The notes under the pieces are model-generated. The model had not been told where the DNA came from and searched no databases. It saw only the letters and a list, made by a program, of their open reading frames with translations. Positions 51,001-63,874 of a stretch of DNA of 64,000 nucleotides are shown one piece after another; the first letter of the stretch is position 1; each line of letters starts with the position of its first letter. This DNA is from Dromaius novaehollandiae (taxonomy: Eukaryota; Chordata; Aves; Casuariiformes; Dromaiidae). The translations under genes were made by a program, and so were the position numbers. The stretch lies in contig NC_088113.1 in NCBI RefSeq assembly GCF_036370855.1, positions 16,512,501 to 16,576,500 of the forward strand, given 5' to 3'.

Positions 51001-54000
51001 CTAAAGGAGAAGAATCAGGCCTCGTTACACAACTTCTAAATGGAAGCAATTGTTACATATGTATAGACTGCACGGGCTGTAGGTAGACCTTCTATGTGCT
51101 GTATGCATGTTGTTGAAAGTTTCTATATTTACTACTAAATGTTTGGCTCAAATACAACTTTGAGGACCACACAAAGAATGGGAGGCCAGAAAAATGGCAT
51201 TAAAGACTGGAGAGGTTTTCCTAACATCTGTTGATTCTCATCTTCTTCCTGTTTACTTACCTCTCATGTCTTTTTCAGTTTTATTTCCTACACCAAACAG
51301 TGGTGCTGTACTTAGTAAAAAGTGGTACTTTTTACTAATCTTTTTTCTTTCTCATCTCCCTTGAATTACAGCCTTCTCTTTATCATTTCTTATTCCCATC
51401 ACAAATTCCTTAATGTTTTCTTTTTCCAGGTTACTCTCTCCATGTACTTTACTTCCTCCTCCTGTTTCTTCCTCATCACTTCTCCCAAAAGAAGACACTT
51501 TTAAGCATTGTTTTAATATATTCAGAACAAATATTGGTCATGGCCCCTCTTTTTCCTCCTTCCCTGGAGAAGTGGTTTCAATAAAAACAGTGTTGAAAGC
51601 ATAGTACCAATACAGGGTATATTTCTATCCTTGCTGAGAAACCTCTAAGATCAGCAGGGAGAGAGCTGTTGGAAAGCACAAAATTGCAGAGTATGCTGCC
51701 TTTGACTCTCCGTAGCCATCCCAAATTACATGAGAAATTACGTGCACACACCTTTGCCTATTGCTTTATACTTGTCCATCAACCACTAGGGTTAGTCCAG
51801 ACTCCTGAGTATGCTAGTGTTATTTCGACATACTGTAAGTCTTTTTTGATGGGAACAGTGAAAATATTAAGTGGAAAAGAAGAAGTCCTAAGGAACGTTG
51901 GTAAGTCAGAGTAGAATAATGCAATTATGTCTTGCAGACAAAGGCTGCATGAAGTATTTTATTAAAAACTGGTTTGTTCTCAATGCTAAGACTGCAAAAT
52001 AATTCCTTGAATAATCAATGTGTGTATTATTTCTTTTTTGTCAAATGATTAATTATGTCTGCCTTGATATATAATTAAAGACATTTTAAAGCAGAAAGAA
52101 TAAACTCTGTTAAACAGTACCACTGATGTAATACAGCTACAACCTGTAGGCTTATGCTTAATTATATAATTTAGAGAAGAAAATGTAGGAAAGACATTTT
52201 AGATCAGTCCATCTTCAAAGGGGTCCTATATTTTGAGATCACCTGAGCACGTGCATCCAAAGGCAAAATGTGTTTCAATTAATGATATTAATGTTGCTGC
52301 ATGAAACACTACAGATGCTCAGAATAATTAGGAAAAGGTCAAATCTGAAAACTGTAGGAGAATAATACTATGATGGACATACAATATCAGATACTAAAAT
52401 GGTCTTTAATCTATGAAAGAAAAATATGAGAACTCGTGGCAATAATCCAGAGAGTTTTAAAGAAGGGTTAGCATGGTAAAGGCATTTGGCCACTCAGGCT
52501 AAGCACCAAAAGAAGTGATAATTTCTTGAAGTGTCTAAATCAAAGCAATTTTTTTTTCTAGATGGCATTCTTTATTTTGGTATTAGATACTATGATCAAA
52601 AAGGGGAATAACTGAATGAAATTCTACAACCATGTTAAAAGATCAGCTTACATGTTGATCTAAAGGTTCTTCTGTCGGCCAATGACATAAATTTCTGAAT
52701 CAGTAGAGTCGAATGGACAAAGTGAAAGGAAGAGTTTGATTAATATTTTTGTGCTCGCCCACTGATCCTCTGCACTCACACATGTTCAGCTTCCTCTGTG
52801 GAAGGACAAAGGCATACACTCACTGGTAGTCTGTGAGTGGGATATGCTGGTAGAGGATAAGGTGAGTGTTTCACAAGCATGTGCTGACACATTCTTGTCC
52901 CATCATAAAGAAACATGAAGTTTCTGTAACATTTTTTAAGTCACATATCCTAAATTTTGATGGCCATTTAGGAATATGAGCAGGTCTAAGTTGACAACTC
53001 CAGATAGTTCACCTGTAAAAGTCTGTCCTCCTGACCTCATATGACAACCTATTGAGGTAAGAAAGGCTTTTCATGCACCTCCGTTCTTTTCTGCCTCTGC
53101 TGAAAGTGCTGACAAGTGGGTTTGTTGTTAATCCAAGGCTTTTCAGAAGCTAAACTGACAACAGCAGCTGGTTCCACATATGATCAGTTGTCTAACAGCT
53201 TTAAATTAATGCTTTTGCTCACTACGGGCCTAGGTCACCATCAGAAGGCCCTGTTAGAATGGAAAGGATCTTTACCTGGTCATCACTTCACTCAGTTTTG
53301 CTCATATATAGAGAAGATGTGATATCTTGGGATGTTGTTACAAAAGAGAAGACTCCAAGCCTATCGGATACTGTTGTTCTAATAGGATGTCCTGCTGGCT
53401 TTTTCATTCCCATTGCATCATCTTTTTTTTACCCGCATCTCATCAGTGATTGAATTTTGTTGAAAAGAAACTCACATAATGTAATTTAAAGTGCTTTTCA
53501 TCCTTATGGGTATTAGGTGGTATTATAAATTTAAAATATTAGATTTATCCCCTTTTTTGAGAATTATCTTCTTCATTAGTTAAGCACAGACAAGATCCTG
53601 TATATTACTGGGAATGAAAGAACACAGCCAAAGCTCTCCTGTTCAGCAAAACAATTAAGCATGTGCTAATAATCTTAATATATCAGACTGAAAATACCTG
53701 CTAGGCAAAGGCATAATGATAAAGTGGTGGCTGCAAGCCAGGAAAGTTCAAATAAGGAAGATGATCTGTCTAACAGTGAGCATGGTTAACCATCAGAACC
53801 AAGTGCCAAAAGAAGTGATGAAGCTGATACATGAATTTTCTATTGAATTGGGAAGCTCACTGAATATTGCAGTGTCCACCAAACTTTGAGAATATGTATT
53901 CCACTGTTCAGATAACTACAGAGGCATGTAACAACTATACTGTGGTCCAACAGTGCCATTTTATTATCTTCCCTCAGTCAACTTAAGTATTTAAACATTT

Positions 54001-57000
54001 TTCTAGTTCTTCATTCCTTTTGTTGGGTGATGATTTTAAAACTAGCCCCGAGATTTACACTATGAAAACATAATACTAAGTTAATATAACTTAGTTCACA
54101 GCTAGTACTAGTTCTAGAACTGTACTTGAACTAGTCTTTCATGTTCAAACTGCTACTGAGCTAGATATTATGATACTGATTCGAACCAAGAATCTCTGGC
54201 TCTATTTTTTTAAATTTCCTTTTAGTGACAAAACCATTTAGCTTATACAATAAAAATAATGTAGTTGTTACTAGCACAGTTATTAGTGTTAGGATATTAT
54301 GGAATCTTCCATAGCTGTATAAAATTTGCTATGAAATGCCTTTCTGATTCATCAAAAAATGAAAAACTTCTTGGAGGGTCTTCAAATGCAAGTGCTACAA
54401 CTCACAATTGAATCAGCTTTCACAACAATTAGCTTGTCTGCAGCAACAGACAGATAAAGCAGATAAACTTCCTCATTTCCATTAGTTCCTTTTAACTGAT
54501 GGGGTTTTTTTCTTTCTCTTCTTTCAGTTAAAAATTTTTGTGACAAACTAAAAATAAATGAGAGATTTTACATATCTCTAATCCTAAAAATTGTAGGATT
54601 TTTGATGTTAAAATGCTGCAGAACTATTCACATCAAAGGAGGAGTATTTCAAATAGATTTATTGGACATAGTAACAGGCTTCTGCTGATACAGTTATATT
54701 TTATTGTGGACAAATTGGTTTGATTTTTTTAGGCCTGTTATTCAAACATAGATTTTCTCTTTTCATATTTAAATCATATACTGACTTCACATTTTCAGTT
54801 AATACACTTTAACTTCCTGGATTCATGGGTAGACAAGCCTTTTGAAATGTTCATACTTTTCCATTACAACAAATAAAAATCCAATGATTTCAGATCCTTT
54901 TTCTTATACACTTCAGTTTTTGCACATTGACTTCACAACTCTGTTGATTCCCTCTAGTTTGCACACATATTCCTCGGTAGACAAGCCATCTTGCTTCTCA
55001 TTTGTCTTTAGTGAAACATATGCACTTCACTACTGGGAGCAGTGCACACTAATTTTCACAATTAAGAACTCTGAAACCAGTGAGATAAATATCAAACCGA
55101 AGGAAAACAGCTTGAGAGTATTTCAGTACTGGAATATAATTACACAATCTTCTACTTATAGGTGAAGATATAAAACAGCTGGCTTTTTCTGTGCCTACTC
55201 TGTTTTAAAGTACATATATTCATGGTACTCTCTTGAATGAACAAGATCCACTGTTTCCATTTTAAAGTAACTTTAACAATCCTAGATTAAATACCTTGGT
55301 GTGGTTCTATTTTTTAGCAGCCAATGCTGCCTTTTGACATTTTCACATTGAAACACCATCCCAATCTACTAAGGGCCCATTCCTGTTCTACTAAGGGCCT
55401 CCAATTCATGCTCTCGTTTTGTGTTCTGATCATTTGTCCTAACTACTCCTAAACTGTCTCACTGTCATTTGAGCATCCCTCATCCTGCTTTGTTCAGCCT
55501 GATCCCTCTGCTCCTTCGGTCTCTCTGAAACATGCACACCTTGTGTGCCTTCCACAGCCTAAACTAGAATAGATCCTCTTAGTCTTCCTGTAAAGCATAT
55601 TTTCAGTACTCATAGTATTGATACCTTACCTATAGTATCCTCAGGACGGCCTGAAACTGGTCTGGCTCTGCAGACTGAGTTTCCATGTCACTGCGGGAGC
55701 TAGCCCTGCAGAGGAGGGGGTCAGGGATGACACACGCTAATGCTTTGAAACTTCACTATTGCTCTTCATGTTGCTCAAATGCTAAGAGTAAACAAAGAAT
55801 AACAGTTTCCAGGGTTGTCAAACCACAGACACTTTCATCAGCCTTAAATTTTAACACACTATGTTTATTTCCCCCCAGGTTTTTGATTTGTTTTTAAACC
55901 AACAGTGCGTTTTTAACTATACACACTGTGGGGAATGGTAGAAACATGCACTGGAGAATGTGTTCTGTGTAGACAGAACCGTGGTATGGTGGGTTCAGAA
56001 GCTAGTAATGAATTCTCTGAGAGTTACTTTGAAAAAGCTACTCTTTGCCATTTAATTTTATTTCATTCCTTTCATTCTCATTTTCCAGCCACTTCTGCCT
56101 TTCAGGATTTACCTCATGCCTTCTTGCTTTGGAACGAGCCCATTTACTGATACTGTCTGCCGGTCAGAGGAAGAAAGAAGAGTAAAGGGCGGTTGGGTCT
56201 TACAGGCGGGTGGCAATACTGCACCAGATACATTTTTTTATAATTAAGAGTCCAATAGCTTGTCAAAACCTGGGACCAGGTTAGGACTGGTAGGAGGTAC
56301 TGAAGGATACGAGCAGTACATTTTCAGAGAGGTAGTTTTATGAAACACTGGCTCAGTTCATAAGGTAAAGTGAGCTCTACCCAGCCTCTCTGGCTACTTG
56401 GGGTGTTAATGAAAAAATACACCCCCATGCTTGCTTCATATTGTTAATCTCAAGAAATGTACCTCAGCTTTTCACTGCACAACCCAATTTTTTTTCTTAC
56501 CATATCTGATATAGGAAACATGTAATATTCTTTTGACAGCTACAGGAAAAGCATTACTAGTAATAAATATGAAGTTTCTATTCTTAAGACTTTTTTTTAA
56601 AAAAGAAAAGCAGATTATTTTGATTTTGCCATTCATTTATGATTTAGCTGTACTGCATGTCTGCTCTACTCTATTACTGAGTTGTCCTTCATTATGAAAT
56701 TACAGGCATTTATATAATTTCCCTACAAACATACATAGAAAAAGAATAATATTAGGTATAATCTTGTAATAATTAAATAGCAGGTCCCCTGCTGTCACCT
56801 AGAAATTAAAGAGTACACTCACTAAAATATCAATTCATTCATTTAGTTTTGAATAAAAAAATTAAGTATATGCTTAAACCGGACTAAATGGCTTTCAAGT
56901 CTTGGATTAGAAACAGGATTTACTGAAGCCTAATTCTGCCACTCCTGTATAATGCTGAACGAAAATAACGTTTGCATGTGTGTTGTCTTCTGTGTTTTGG

Positions 57001-60000
57001 CAAGTGAGGAACTCCTAGGAAGATCCCCGACAAAACCTCCCACAAAAAGCATGCTGGGAAAGACCTTTCCTACAACAGTCAATCTAAATCAAAAATACCA
57101 CTGATAAGATGTTAAAAAGACAGTATTTCCATCCATTTTAGTTCATAATTCAGTCCTTATTTATCAGGGATCAAGTTAAGGGTATAGGACATGATGAAAT
57201 TGCTTTAGACAAAGACAGCTGTCTCTTAAGACTAGGTAATTTATTTGTGTCCACTTTTTGTTTTATGCTGTCTTTGCTCCACAAAGCTTCAGATTCTTTT
57301 CTGATATTTCTGGCAATGTGATATTGGCTGGCAAATGGTTCAAGTGTCTTCCTCTGTCTTCATGCAATATTGCAGTAAGGTCTCCTGAGTATGGGTGTTT
57401 TGCAGTCATTATGATATGTTCTTTACTACATTTGTTAGCTCAATGTGGAATATTGTAAACTGCTGAAGCTAACAGTAATGTATCCAAAAAAGCAATTGTA
57501 GCCTGTTTTGTATTATATTAGCTTTGCTTTAATAAGAATATTATGGGTGTTATGAAATAATTACATATTTTATGGAGCATGCTTGCTAATATATTTATCA
57601 GAAACAGGGTAGCTAGCCCATGCATGCTAGGTAGGCCAAATTGCAGTCATGGGAACCCTTCCTCTTAACCGTTTATAAAAGCCACAAATGTAGTTATTCC
57701 CAGTAAGGATCAGCAGAGACATGTGCTGCCAATTGTGCTGGATGTTGCTTTTGAGTTTGCTTCAAGCTTAAATTATGCCGTGTTTCACTTTTACCAAAGA
57801 ACATGTAAAATGGGAAAGCAGGAGGAATGCAAGATGGCCTAGTTTTTTTTAGAAAAAAGGCACCTTTCTGCCTCCAGGACATTTTCAGCTACCAGGCACT
57901 TGCAGTCAGTAGAGTTAGTAAACTGAGCTCTTTGTAACCTCCTTCTCTAATCACCATGAATGTACCATATATATTGTAAATTTATCTCATTTACTTAGAA
58001 GATTGTATTACTGGAATTACCTTGTTATCACAGGGATCAAAATATGGCTCATTTAATATGGCTTGAATAATTGGTTTAAGGAAATTAAGGTGTATAAAGC
58101 TTGGGAAAATGACATTTATTCTGCGTCCTTTTGCAGAACTAGGATGTGTAAGTTATCTAAATCAGGCCTGGGCTAACAACTAACTCTAAATATAAAATGA
58201 CTTGAAAAAATGAGTGTTCATCATAATTCTCATGCCCAGCAACTAATTGGACTGCAGCCCAAATTATTCTTGTCCCTGTCATCTCCTAGCCCCTACACTG
58301 ACTGCCTCCAGTCCACATACCAGTTCTGCTCTCCCCCTAGTCTCACTTCTGTTCTGAGCCTCTCCATCTCTTTTCAGGGCTGTTAGCGCAGGTCTCTTCT
58401 CCCTCTCAGGCCTCACGTGGCAAGAAAGTAGAGACATGCCATCTTCTTCAAAGAAGGAGAAAGAAACAGGAGGAAAAAATGAAGCTGCTCTGACCTGCCC
58501 AGCTCTTTCACCTTCCTTCTGAGTGTGCTCCTGAGGGATGTATTAGAGCTGACTGTCTCCTGGTGTGGCTCAACTGGCTGCTCTGTATCACTGTGCCAAG
58601 GAACAAACCAGGGGTGTCTTCCACATGACTGTTTCTCTTAGGGACCAGCTCACTTTATAGAAATACTACTCACTGTATTTGAGACCGTATGCAGCCCAGT
58701 GCATTCTTTCCATTGATTGTGCTAACACCAGTTCATTAAGTCTGCTGACATAAGCAGACAGGCATGTAGGTTGCCATCAAGATAGTGGAGTTTTGCTCTA
58801 GCCTATCTCCCTGCTGTAATCCTCCTAGGATGGCATGTTAAGGGAGATACCCAGACAAATGATCTGCCTTATCACAGAGACATGAGCCTTCAGATTGTCT
58901 CATGGCACTTATTTGGGTACCATGAAGTCCCCGTAGGAGGTAGATCAAAGAACTCCTGTGGTCAGTGAGACTGAGTGGTGAAGCAGATACACACAAACCT
59001 TGGCTTATTGCCTAAATTAGCTGTAACTAATTCATTGTAACTAATTTTGGGTCCTTTAAAAGCTTAAGTGTTAACTAAACAAATCAGATTGAAAAAAACA
59101 GTGAAGATAAAACCAAATTCAGCAATATCTTGGAGCTACATCTTTTTGGATATCAGTAGCCTATTTAGGTATCTAGGGGCATTGACTGCTACTAAAGTGA
59201 GGATGTGGGAAGTAAAGGTATGGCTACAACTCATAAGCACCTGTTTGTCTCCTCTGAAAGTAATTTTAACTGCAAATATCTAGTCAGAAAAAAGAAAGCA
59301 TTATTTCTATGTGTCGTCATAAATCTGTAAATAGATGAGGGACTAGGACAGTTGGTAAGAAGGAACAGCCTATTATATCTCTCAGTTGTAGGAGTCTGTG
59401 AATAATCAAGTAGAAAAAATGCAGTGAAATCCTTACAATTTTTGTGAACACAGCATGTAGTTAGGATGACATGAGACCAGCAAGTCAGAGACTTCTTTAA
59501 AGAGAGTGTTCCCCTGGTGGCTTACTTAATAAATGATGATCAAAGGATAATATGGGAAGAATACCTGTTCTGAACTATCTGCAATTAAAAAATATGCCGG
59601 TTGCAGAAAGAGTTGGAGTGAACTTTCAGAGCAGCCAATGATCTCTTCATCTACAGAGCTGCATAGTAATACTGCTGTAGCTTTATACGAAATTATATAC
59701 AGAAATATCTGTTATTTCCCCCTAACATCTTTCATTTTGGAGACATCTTCGTTCACATAGAGAATATAAAGAGATCTTGCTTCCTCTCCACATTCTTTGT
59801 TCTCAGTGGTCCTTACAGGAATCTCATACATTTTAAGATTGTCTGAAAACACCGGAGACTCTTGGGAGCCTGGCTGGCCTGGATACTTGCCAGAAATATA
59901 TTGCTGAATACTGAAATCACAATATCTAAGATGAATGCTGCAACCCCCTCATCCTTCTGTTTTGGTTGAAACTCACAAGTGCCCTGGAGGTATCTACTGT

Positions 60001-63000
60001 GTTTAAGTGGCTGGAAAAGCAAAAAATAAAAGCAATTCATAGGTCAATTATAACATAGCATGAGAAACTTAGTCACGTTGTAATAATTAAAATAAACTAG
60101 TTGGATTTTGGCTGTCTGAATACTGACCGTTCATGATAGTACAAATGAGGGACAGTGGGACACTGACAATGCTTAGTAACAGTAAAATGTTGACAGTGAT
60201 TACCACTCTGTATGTAGAAATTGTGATTCTAGTTCCCTCATTTTGGACCTGAGCATTGCAGCACCATAAAATTTGCTGCACAAGCAGCCATTCATTAATC
60301 ATGTGCAACAATCCAAGATGAAGCATGCTGCTAGGCAAATACTTCTGATATTTGTTCAACTGAATCTCTCTGGCCTCTCTTCTCACTTCTGAAGTAGTGA
60401 GAAAGAGGCATGAACTAACTTGAATTACTAACATTTTCAGCTACTGGAATGATAACCATGCATATACTAACTTTTGCTTAAATGTTGCAATTTATGAGTT
60501 TTATCAGAGTAACTGACAGGCAAGAAAACCTCAGCTCTTTCTGAATACTACTGGAAAGACTGTGGGTTGCTACTGAAGCTTATGTTTTGGTTTTGAATTT
60601 TTGGCTTAGAAATCACAGACAGGCATATTGGGAGGACTGTACCAAAAATTTAAATTTCCCATCTCTGGTTGGCAAATCTGCTTATTAGCTTACATAAAAA
60701 TGTTTGCTTGGGCATTCTAGTTAAAATTATTACACTTTAAAATATCATTACATTTGCATGTATTTCTGGGCCACTGAGAACAAAGTGCTCTTGAATGCAT
60801 TTTCCAAGTATGAAGCATACTCTTGTAAGCATCAAGCTTACGAATTCTGTTTCATAGAGCATCGGGCTCTTTGTAGAAAGGTCAGAAGCAGTACCTAAAA
60901 TATCAGTCCCCTCCTTTGCTTAGGGCTGTGATTCATGGTTCTTATCACTTGTAATTATGCTATATTCCCCACCCCTGCCGATTTGCTGGATTTTACTATC
61001 TCATAGCAAAGACATCAGACTGGTTATGGGTCCATTCCTTAACCAGCGTAGTTCAGACACTGATGTATTGACATAAAATTGAATTTGATGACAATTCTAG
61101 CTAGTTCATTAATTTGCAAACTGCAGCAACTAAGGAGTAAGCACATGTGCCCCTGTGCCACACCAGCTTTGCAGACAGAACCTCAGACAGAGGAGCAAGC
61201 AACAGCTCAGTCCTGCAGAGAGTCTGATTTAGAGCCATTAGAGTAAGAAAAAATAGTACTGTATGTTGGAAAAATAGGAAACACTTTTAATAATGAGAAT
61301 AACATACTACAGTATTTTATGTCCTGTTAAGGACAATGTGGGATGATATCTGCAAAAGCTGTAAAAAGCTTTTCTATCCCCTCACAACCTTTCTGCCATG
61401 AGGTAGGGGTTTCAAGTTTGGTAAGACCAAGCAAAACTCATGTTTTCATTTCAGCCTAAATCTGAGCAAAATGTTGCATAACAGAATTTTACCAGACAAT
61501 TTTCACAGAGGGTTCACCATACTTAAAAATATAGGCATTTTCTGTTCCTGCCTCCAAATACCACCCATTACTTCATAAACAACACATATATCTAAAAATA
61601 AGACAATAAAGCAATTGTTTGTGTCAGAAGTTACCTACATTAGCCATTTATCATTCATTATTATAAAGTAGATGCCAGTATAGAATTATTAATACTCTTC
61701 AACTATAAAATGGGACTCATGCCTACTCCTGAAGACAGCAAATAACTTCTCAATCTACTGTTTGAGAACGGGAGGCCACAATCAAGTCCTAAATAGTCTT
61801 TTAAGATTAATTTGCATATTGTTAGTCTTTCCCAGTGTTAAGGCATAGACAGAATGAAAGAAGTGGTGAAAATATATAACAGCATCCGCATATAGATGAG
61901 GCAGAGCAGCATCTACAGGAGAAAGACCTCTCATGACCTCCAACACGCAGAAATACTGCTTATTTCTATCTTTTTGTGATTTTCTTTTACATCAACCTTG
62001 CCAGTGTTTCATCAAAAATTGTTGCAGACATTAGGAAAATAATGTTTCTGACACTTTCAGCCCCTCATGAGTGTGGGAGAATGGAAAATTCGCAGATTTC
62101 CAATTAATAGCCTAATAATGTTTTTAAGAAAGAAAATGATAGAAGTCCAACTACACAACATCAGTCATTCTAGACTGATTATTCAGGCTTTGTTCTGTAA
62201 CACTGCCACCCTAACCTCCTCTCCTGCATCAAGATTACATCCTTTTTTTGGTTCTTCCCTCATCCTTCTTTCTTTTGAACAAGAGATTTTCCTCTCATTT
62301 TCAGTGGATTCATGGATTGAATTGCCCAGCCCTCAAGTGCACTGAACTTTGGTGGGTTTCCAGAGGTTCCATGTGGTGTATACCTGCTATCAATTGCCAT
62401 TCTTAAACACCTTGCAGGAGGAATAATTTATGATATCAGTCAAAACTATCCATACATTTCTGGGATGCTAGCAGGCAGTGATGAAGCATGCCCTTTTCTG
62501 ATAAACAATACTACTGAATACTCCCCATTAAGAAGTAGAGTATGCCAGACCGCAGGGAAATAAAGAGAATTACCTCTTACTATTTTTTGATATGCTCCTG
62601 TAAAGAACTGAATATGATCTCCTATAGAAAAGCCTTAGTGGATATGTATCAATGTGGCTTCCATGTGAGGAAGATTATCTACCTGATTCTCACACCTATG
62701 ACTCCAGTGTCATGTCCCTAAACATAATACAGCAAGCCAGTCATGCTGACAGTGCTGAGTGATGAAGATGACGATGATGTGATGGTACTTATCTGATGGA
62801 AATAAACACAGCTTCTTTCACTTCATACGAGTTATGGAATTGAACATGCCAAATTTTGTGCATAGTAATTTCAGGTTGGGAACCTATACAATAAAGAATT
62901 AATGAGAATTTAAATAAGCAGTAACCTGGGAATGTATCTGTATCTGCTGTTAGGTAATCAAAATTTTTGTATGTAGCCAGTATATTTGTGAACTAATTCT

Positions 63001-63842
63001 ACCATTGATTTATTTTTCTGCTACTTTCTAACTTTGTAAAAGCCTGAGTACTTTAAGCAAAAGTTGTGATCTGTTACAGGGAGAGCTTTTTACGTGAGCA
63101 TAGGGTTTAAGTTTTGTGCCACTGTTTATTAGTTTACATCAATAGGTCTGTTTTCTAAAACAGGAAAAATATGAAATGACCTGTTAATTGGTTTGTAAAA
63201 TATATCAGGATTGTGATTCTCATGACAGGAGGACTGTGCCATATGGGCTGTCTAACTACAGAGGCAGTTTTAGAGGCAAAAGGTCTACAGGCCAGATTCA
63301 AAGTACTTTCCAGTCTTCGTTTCGGTGCTCTTGTTTGGATGCACATGACAAACAGTGTATGCAGTTTTGCAGGAGAATGCAAGACAGAAGAAGGTGAGTA
63401 TCCTTCCTTAACACTGCTAACTGTCTACATGATTTGACTATTTCATGAAGCTAAATAATCAAGTTGCATGTCTCAGACTAAAGGATTAACAAATGTATTG
63501 TTTTTAAATAAAATTCTCATGTCTAGTATTTTGAATTTTATTTCTGGTGTTTCTTTTTATGATGTGGCATTTTTGAAACAGCAGATCTCCTGTCCAGTTA
63601 AAAGAATAAGCAGAGTAATTCAGGGCCTGCTTAATATTGTACTATTTTAGATAAAAGTCCCAAGTATTATCTATGCTTAAGAAAACTGTCATTTATCACT
63701 TTATAAATAGCTCTGTATGGGCAACTGGTGAGATCACAGTGAAGAACTTAGCAAATCTCTCTTCCTCAGAAATCATGGATCAGTGAAAACAACAGAGAAG
63801 AAAGACCTATGCAGAGAAAAGGAACATGCTTTCATTCAGTAG
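47952..63842 (+). CDS. EDN3: EDN3 (preproendothelin-3), full coding span, four exons
   Basis: Joined segments are 47952-48003, 48364-48610, 63229-63393 and 63770-63842: 537 bases, 178 residues plus TAG. Intron phases are 1, 2 and 2. Order of parts: signal peptide (about 1-17), short proregion, furin-type site RRRARR (69-74), mature endothelin-3 (75-95), the rest of big endothelin-3 to R115, a GKR processing site (116-118), endothelin-like peptide with C133, C135, C143 and C147, and a short basic tail. The product is secreted. An endothelin-converting enzyme is expected to cut after W95, and the peptide then activates endothelin B-type receptors in neural-crest, melanoblast and enteric-neuron development. 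The human precursor is about 238 residues; this one is shorter in both the proregion and the C-terminus. A further exon may follow beyond the window. Confidence 0.95.
48004..48363 (+). other. EDN3: EDN3 intron 1
   Basis: A 360-base phase-1 intron, GTAAAA to TTCCCGCCGAACAG, becoming very GC-rich. It contains an 18-base poly-C run at 48197-48214. Confidence 0.85.
48197..48214. repeat. Poly-C homopolymer (18 C)
   Basis: Eighteen consecutive C between GGGCA and GCGCTG inside the CpG island. Length is likely variable and error-prone to sequence. Confidence 0.9.
48364..48610 (+). CDS. EDN3: EDN3 coding exon 2, proregion and mature endothelin-3
   Basis: Acceptor GCCGAACAG, donor GTGAGT. It encodes residues 18-100. 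The proregion is Pro/Leu, Ala, Gly and Arg-rich with GC-biased codons and little similarity to mammals. RRRARR precedes the hormone. Mature endothelin-3 lies at 48534-48596: C75, C77, C85 and C89 are the four disulphide cysteines, with the tail HLDIIW ending in the essential Trp95. Position 4 is Tyr (TAC), where human endothelin-3 has Phe. INTPE follows, and the last codon is split after GA. The human hormone starts near residue 97, so the proregion here is about 22 residues shorter. Confidence 0.97.
48611..63228 (+). other. EDN3: EDN3 intron 2 (14.6 kb)
   Basis: A phase-2 intron from GTGAGT to TCATGACAG. Its first 540 bases are CpG island; the rest is ordinary AT-rich DNA. I see no CR1 copy, exon or RNA gene in it. 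Open frames are under 120 codons and unrecognised. A nearly symmetrical AGTACT/AGTTCTAGAACT patch at about 54107-54130 and pyrimidine-rich DNA at about 58270-58400 are the only textures worth naming. Confidence 0.75.
63229..63393 (+). CDS. EDN3: EDN3 coding exon 3, big-ET3 tail and endothelin-like peptide
   Basis: A 165-base exon. It completes E100, then reads [15 protein letters not shown] (101-115), the end of big endothelin-3 (41 residues), followed by GKR, a basic cleavage site whose glycine could donate a C-terminal amide. Residues 132-147 read [16 protein letters not shown]; its four cysteines have exactly the 1-3-11-15 spacing of endothelin, the conserved endothelin-like domain of these precursors. 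The GTGAGT donor is in phase 2. If the intron were retained, a TGA follows at once (63395-63397), giving a 155-residue form. Confidence 0.96.
63394..63769 (+). other. EDN3: EDN3 intron 3
   Basis: A 376-base phase-2 intron, GTGAGT to TCTCTCTTCCTCAG. AT-rich; an AATAAA at about 63507 could serve an intron-terminated transcript, but nothing else supports one. Confidence 0.8.
63770..63842 (+). CDS. EDN3: EDN3 coding exon 4, C-terminal tail (coding part)
   Basis: After the TCTCTTCCTCAG acceptor, the completed Arg codon is followed by [20 protein letters not shown] and FIQ, then TAG. KTTEKKD-REKE resembles the human tail SRTAEKTDKEEEGK as recalled, which supports the exon and frame. Human EDN3 continues about 40 residues further, so the bird tail is truncated by comparison. 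The exon itself runs to 63874. Confidence 0.82.
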
Positions 63843-63874
63843 CACAGAGAGCTTGGGAGGTTCTGAACCATCAG
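63843..63874 (+). other. EDN3: EDN3 exon 4, untranslated remainder
   Basis: Thirty-two bases between the TAG and a good donor CAG|GTATGT at 63874/63875. The full exon is 105 bases, a multiple of three, so skipping it would keep the frame; mammalian EDN3 has alternative 3' exon isoforms. The next exon lies outside the window. Confidence 0.7.
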
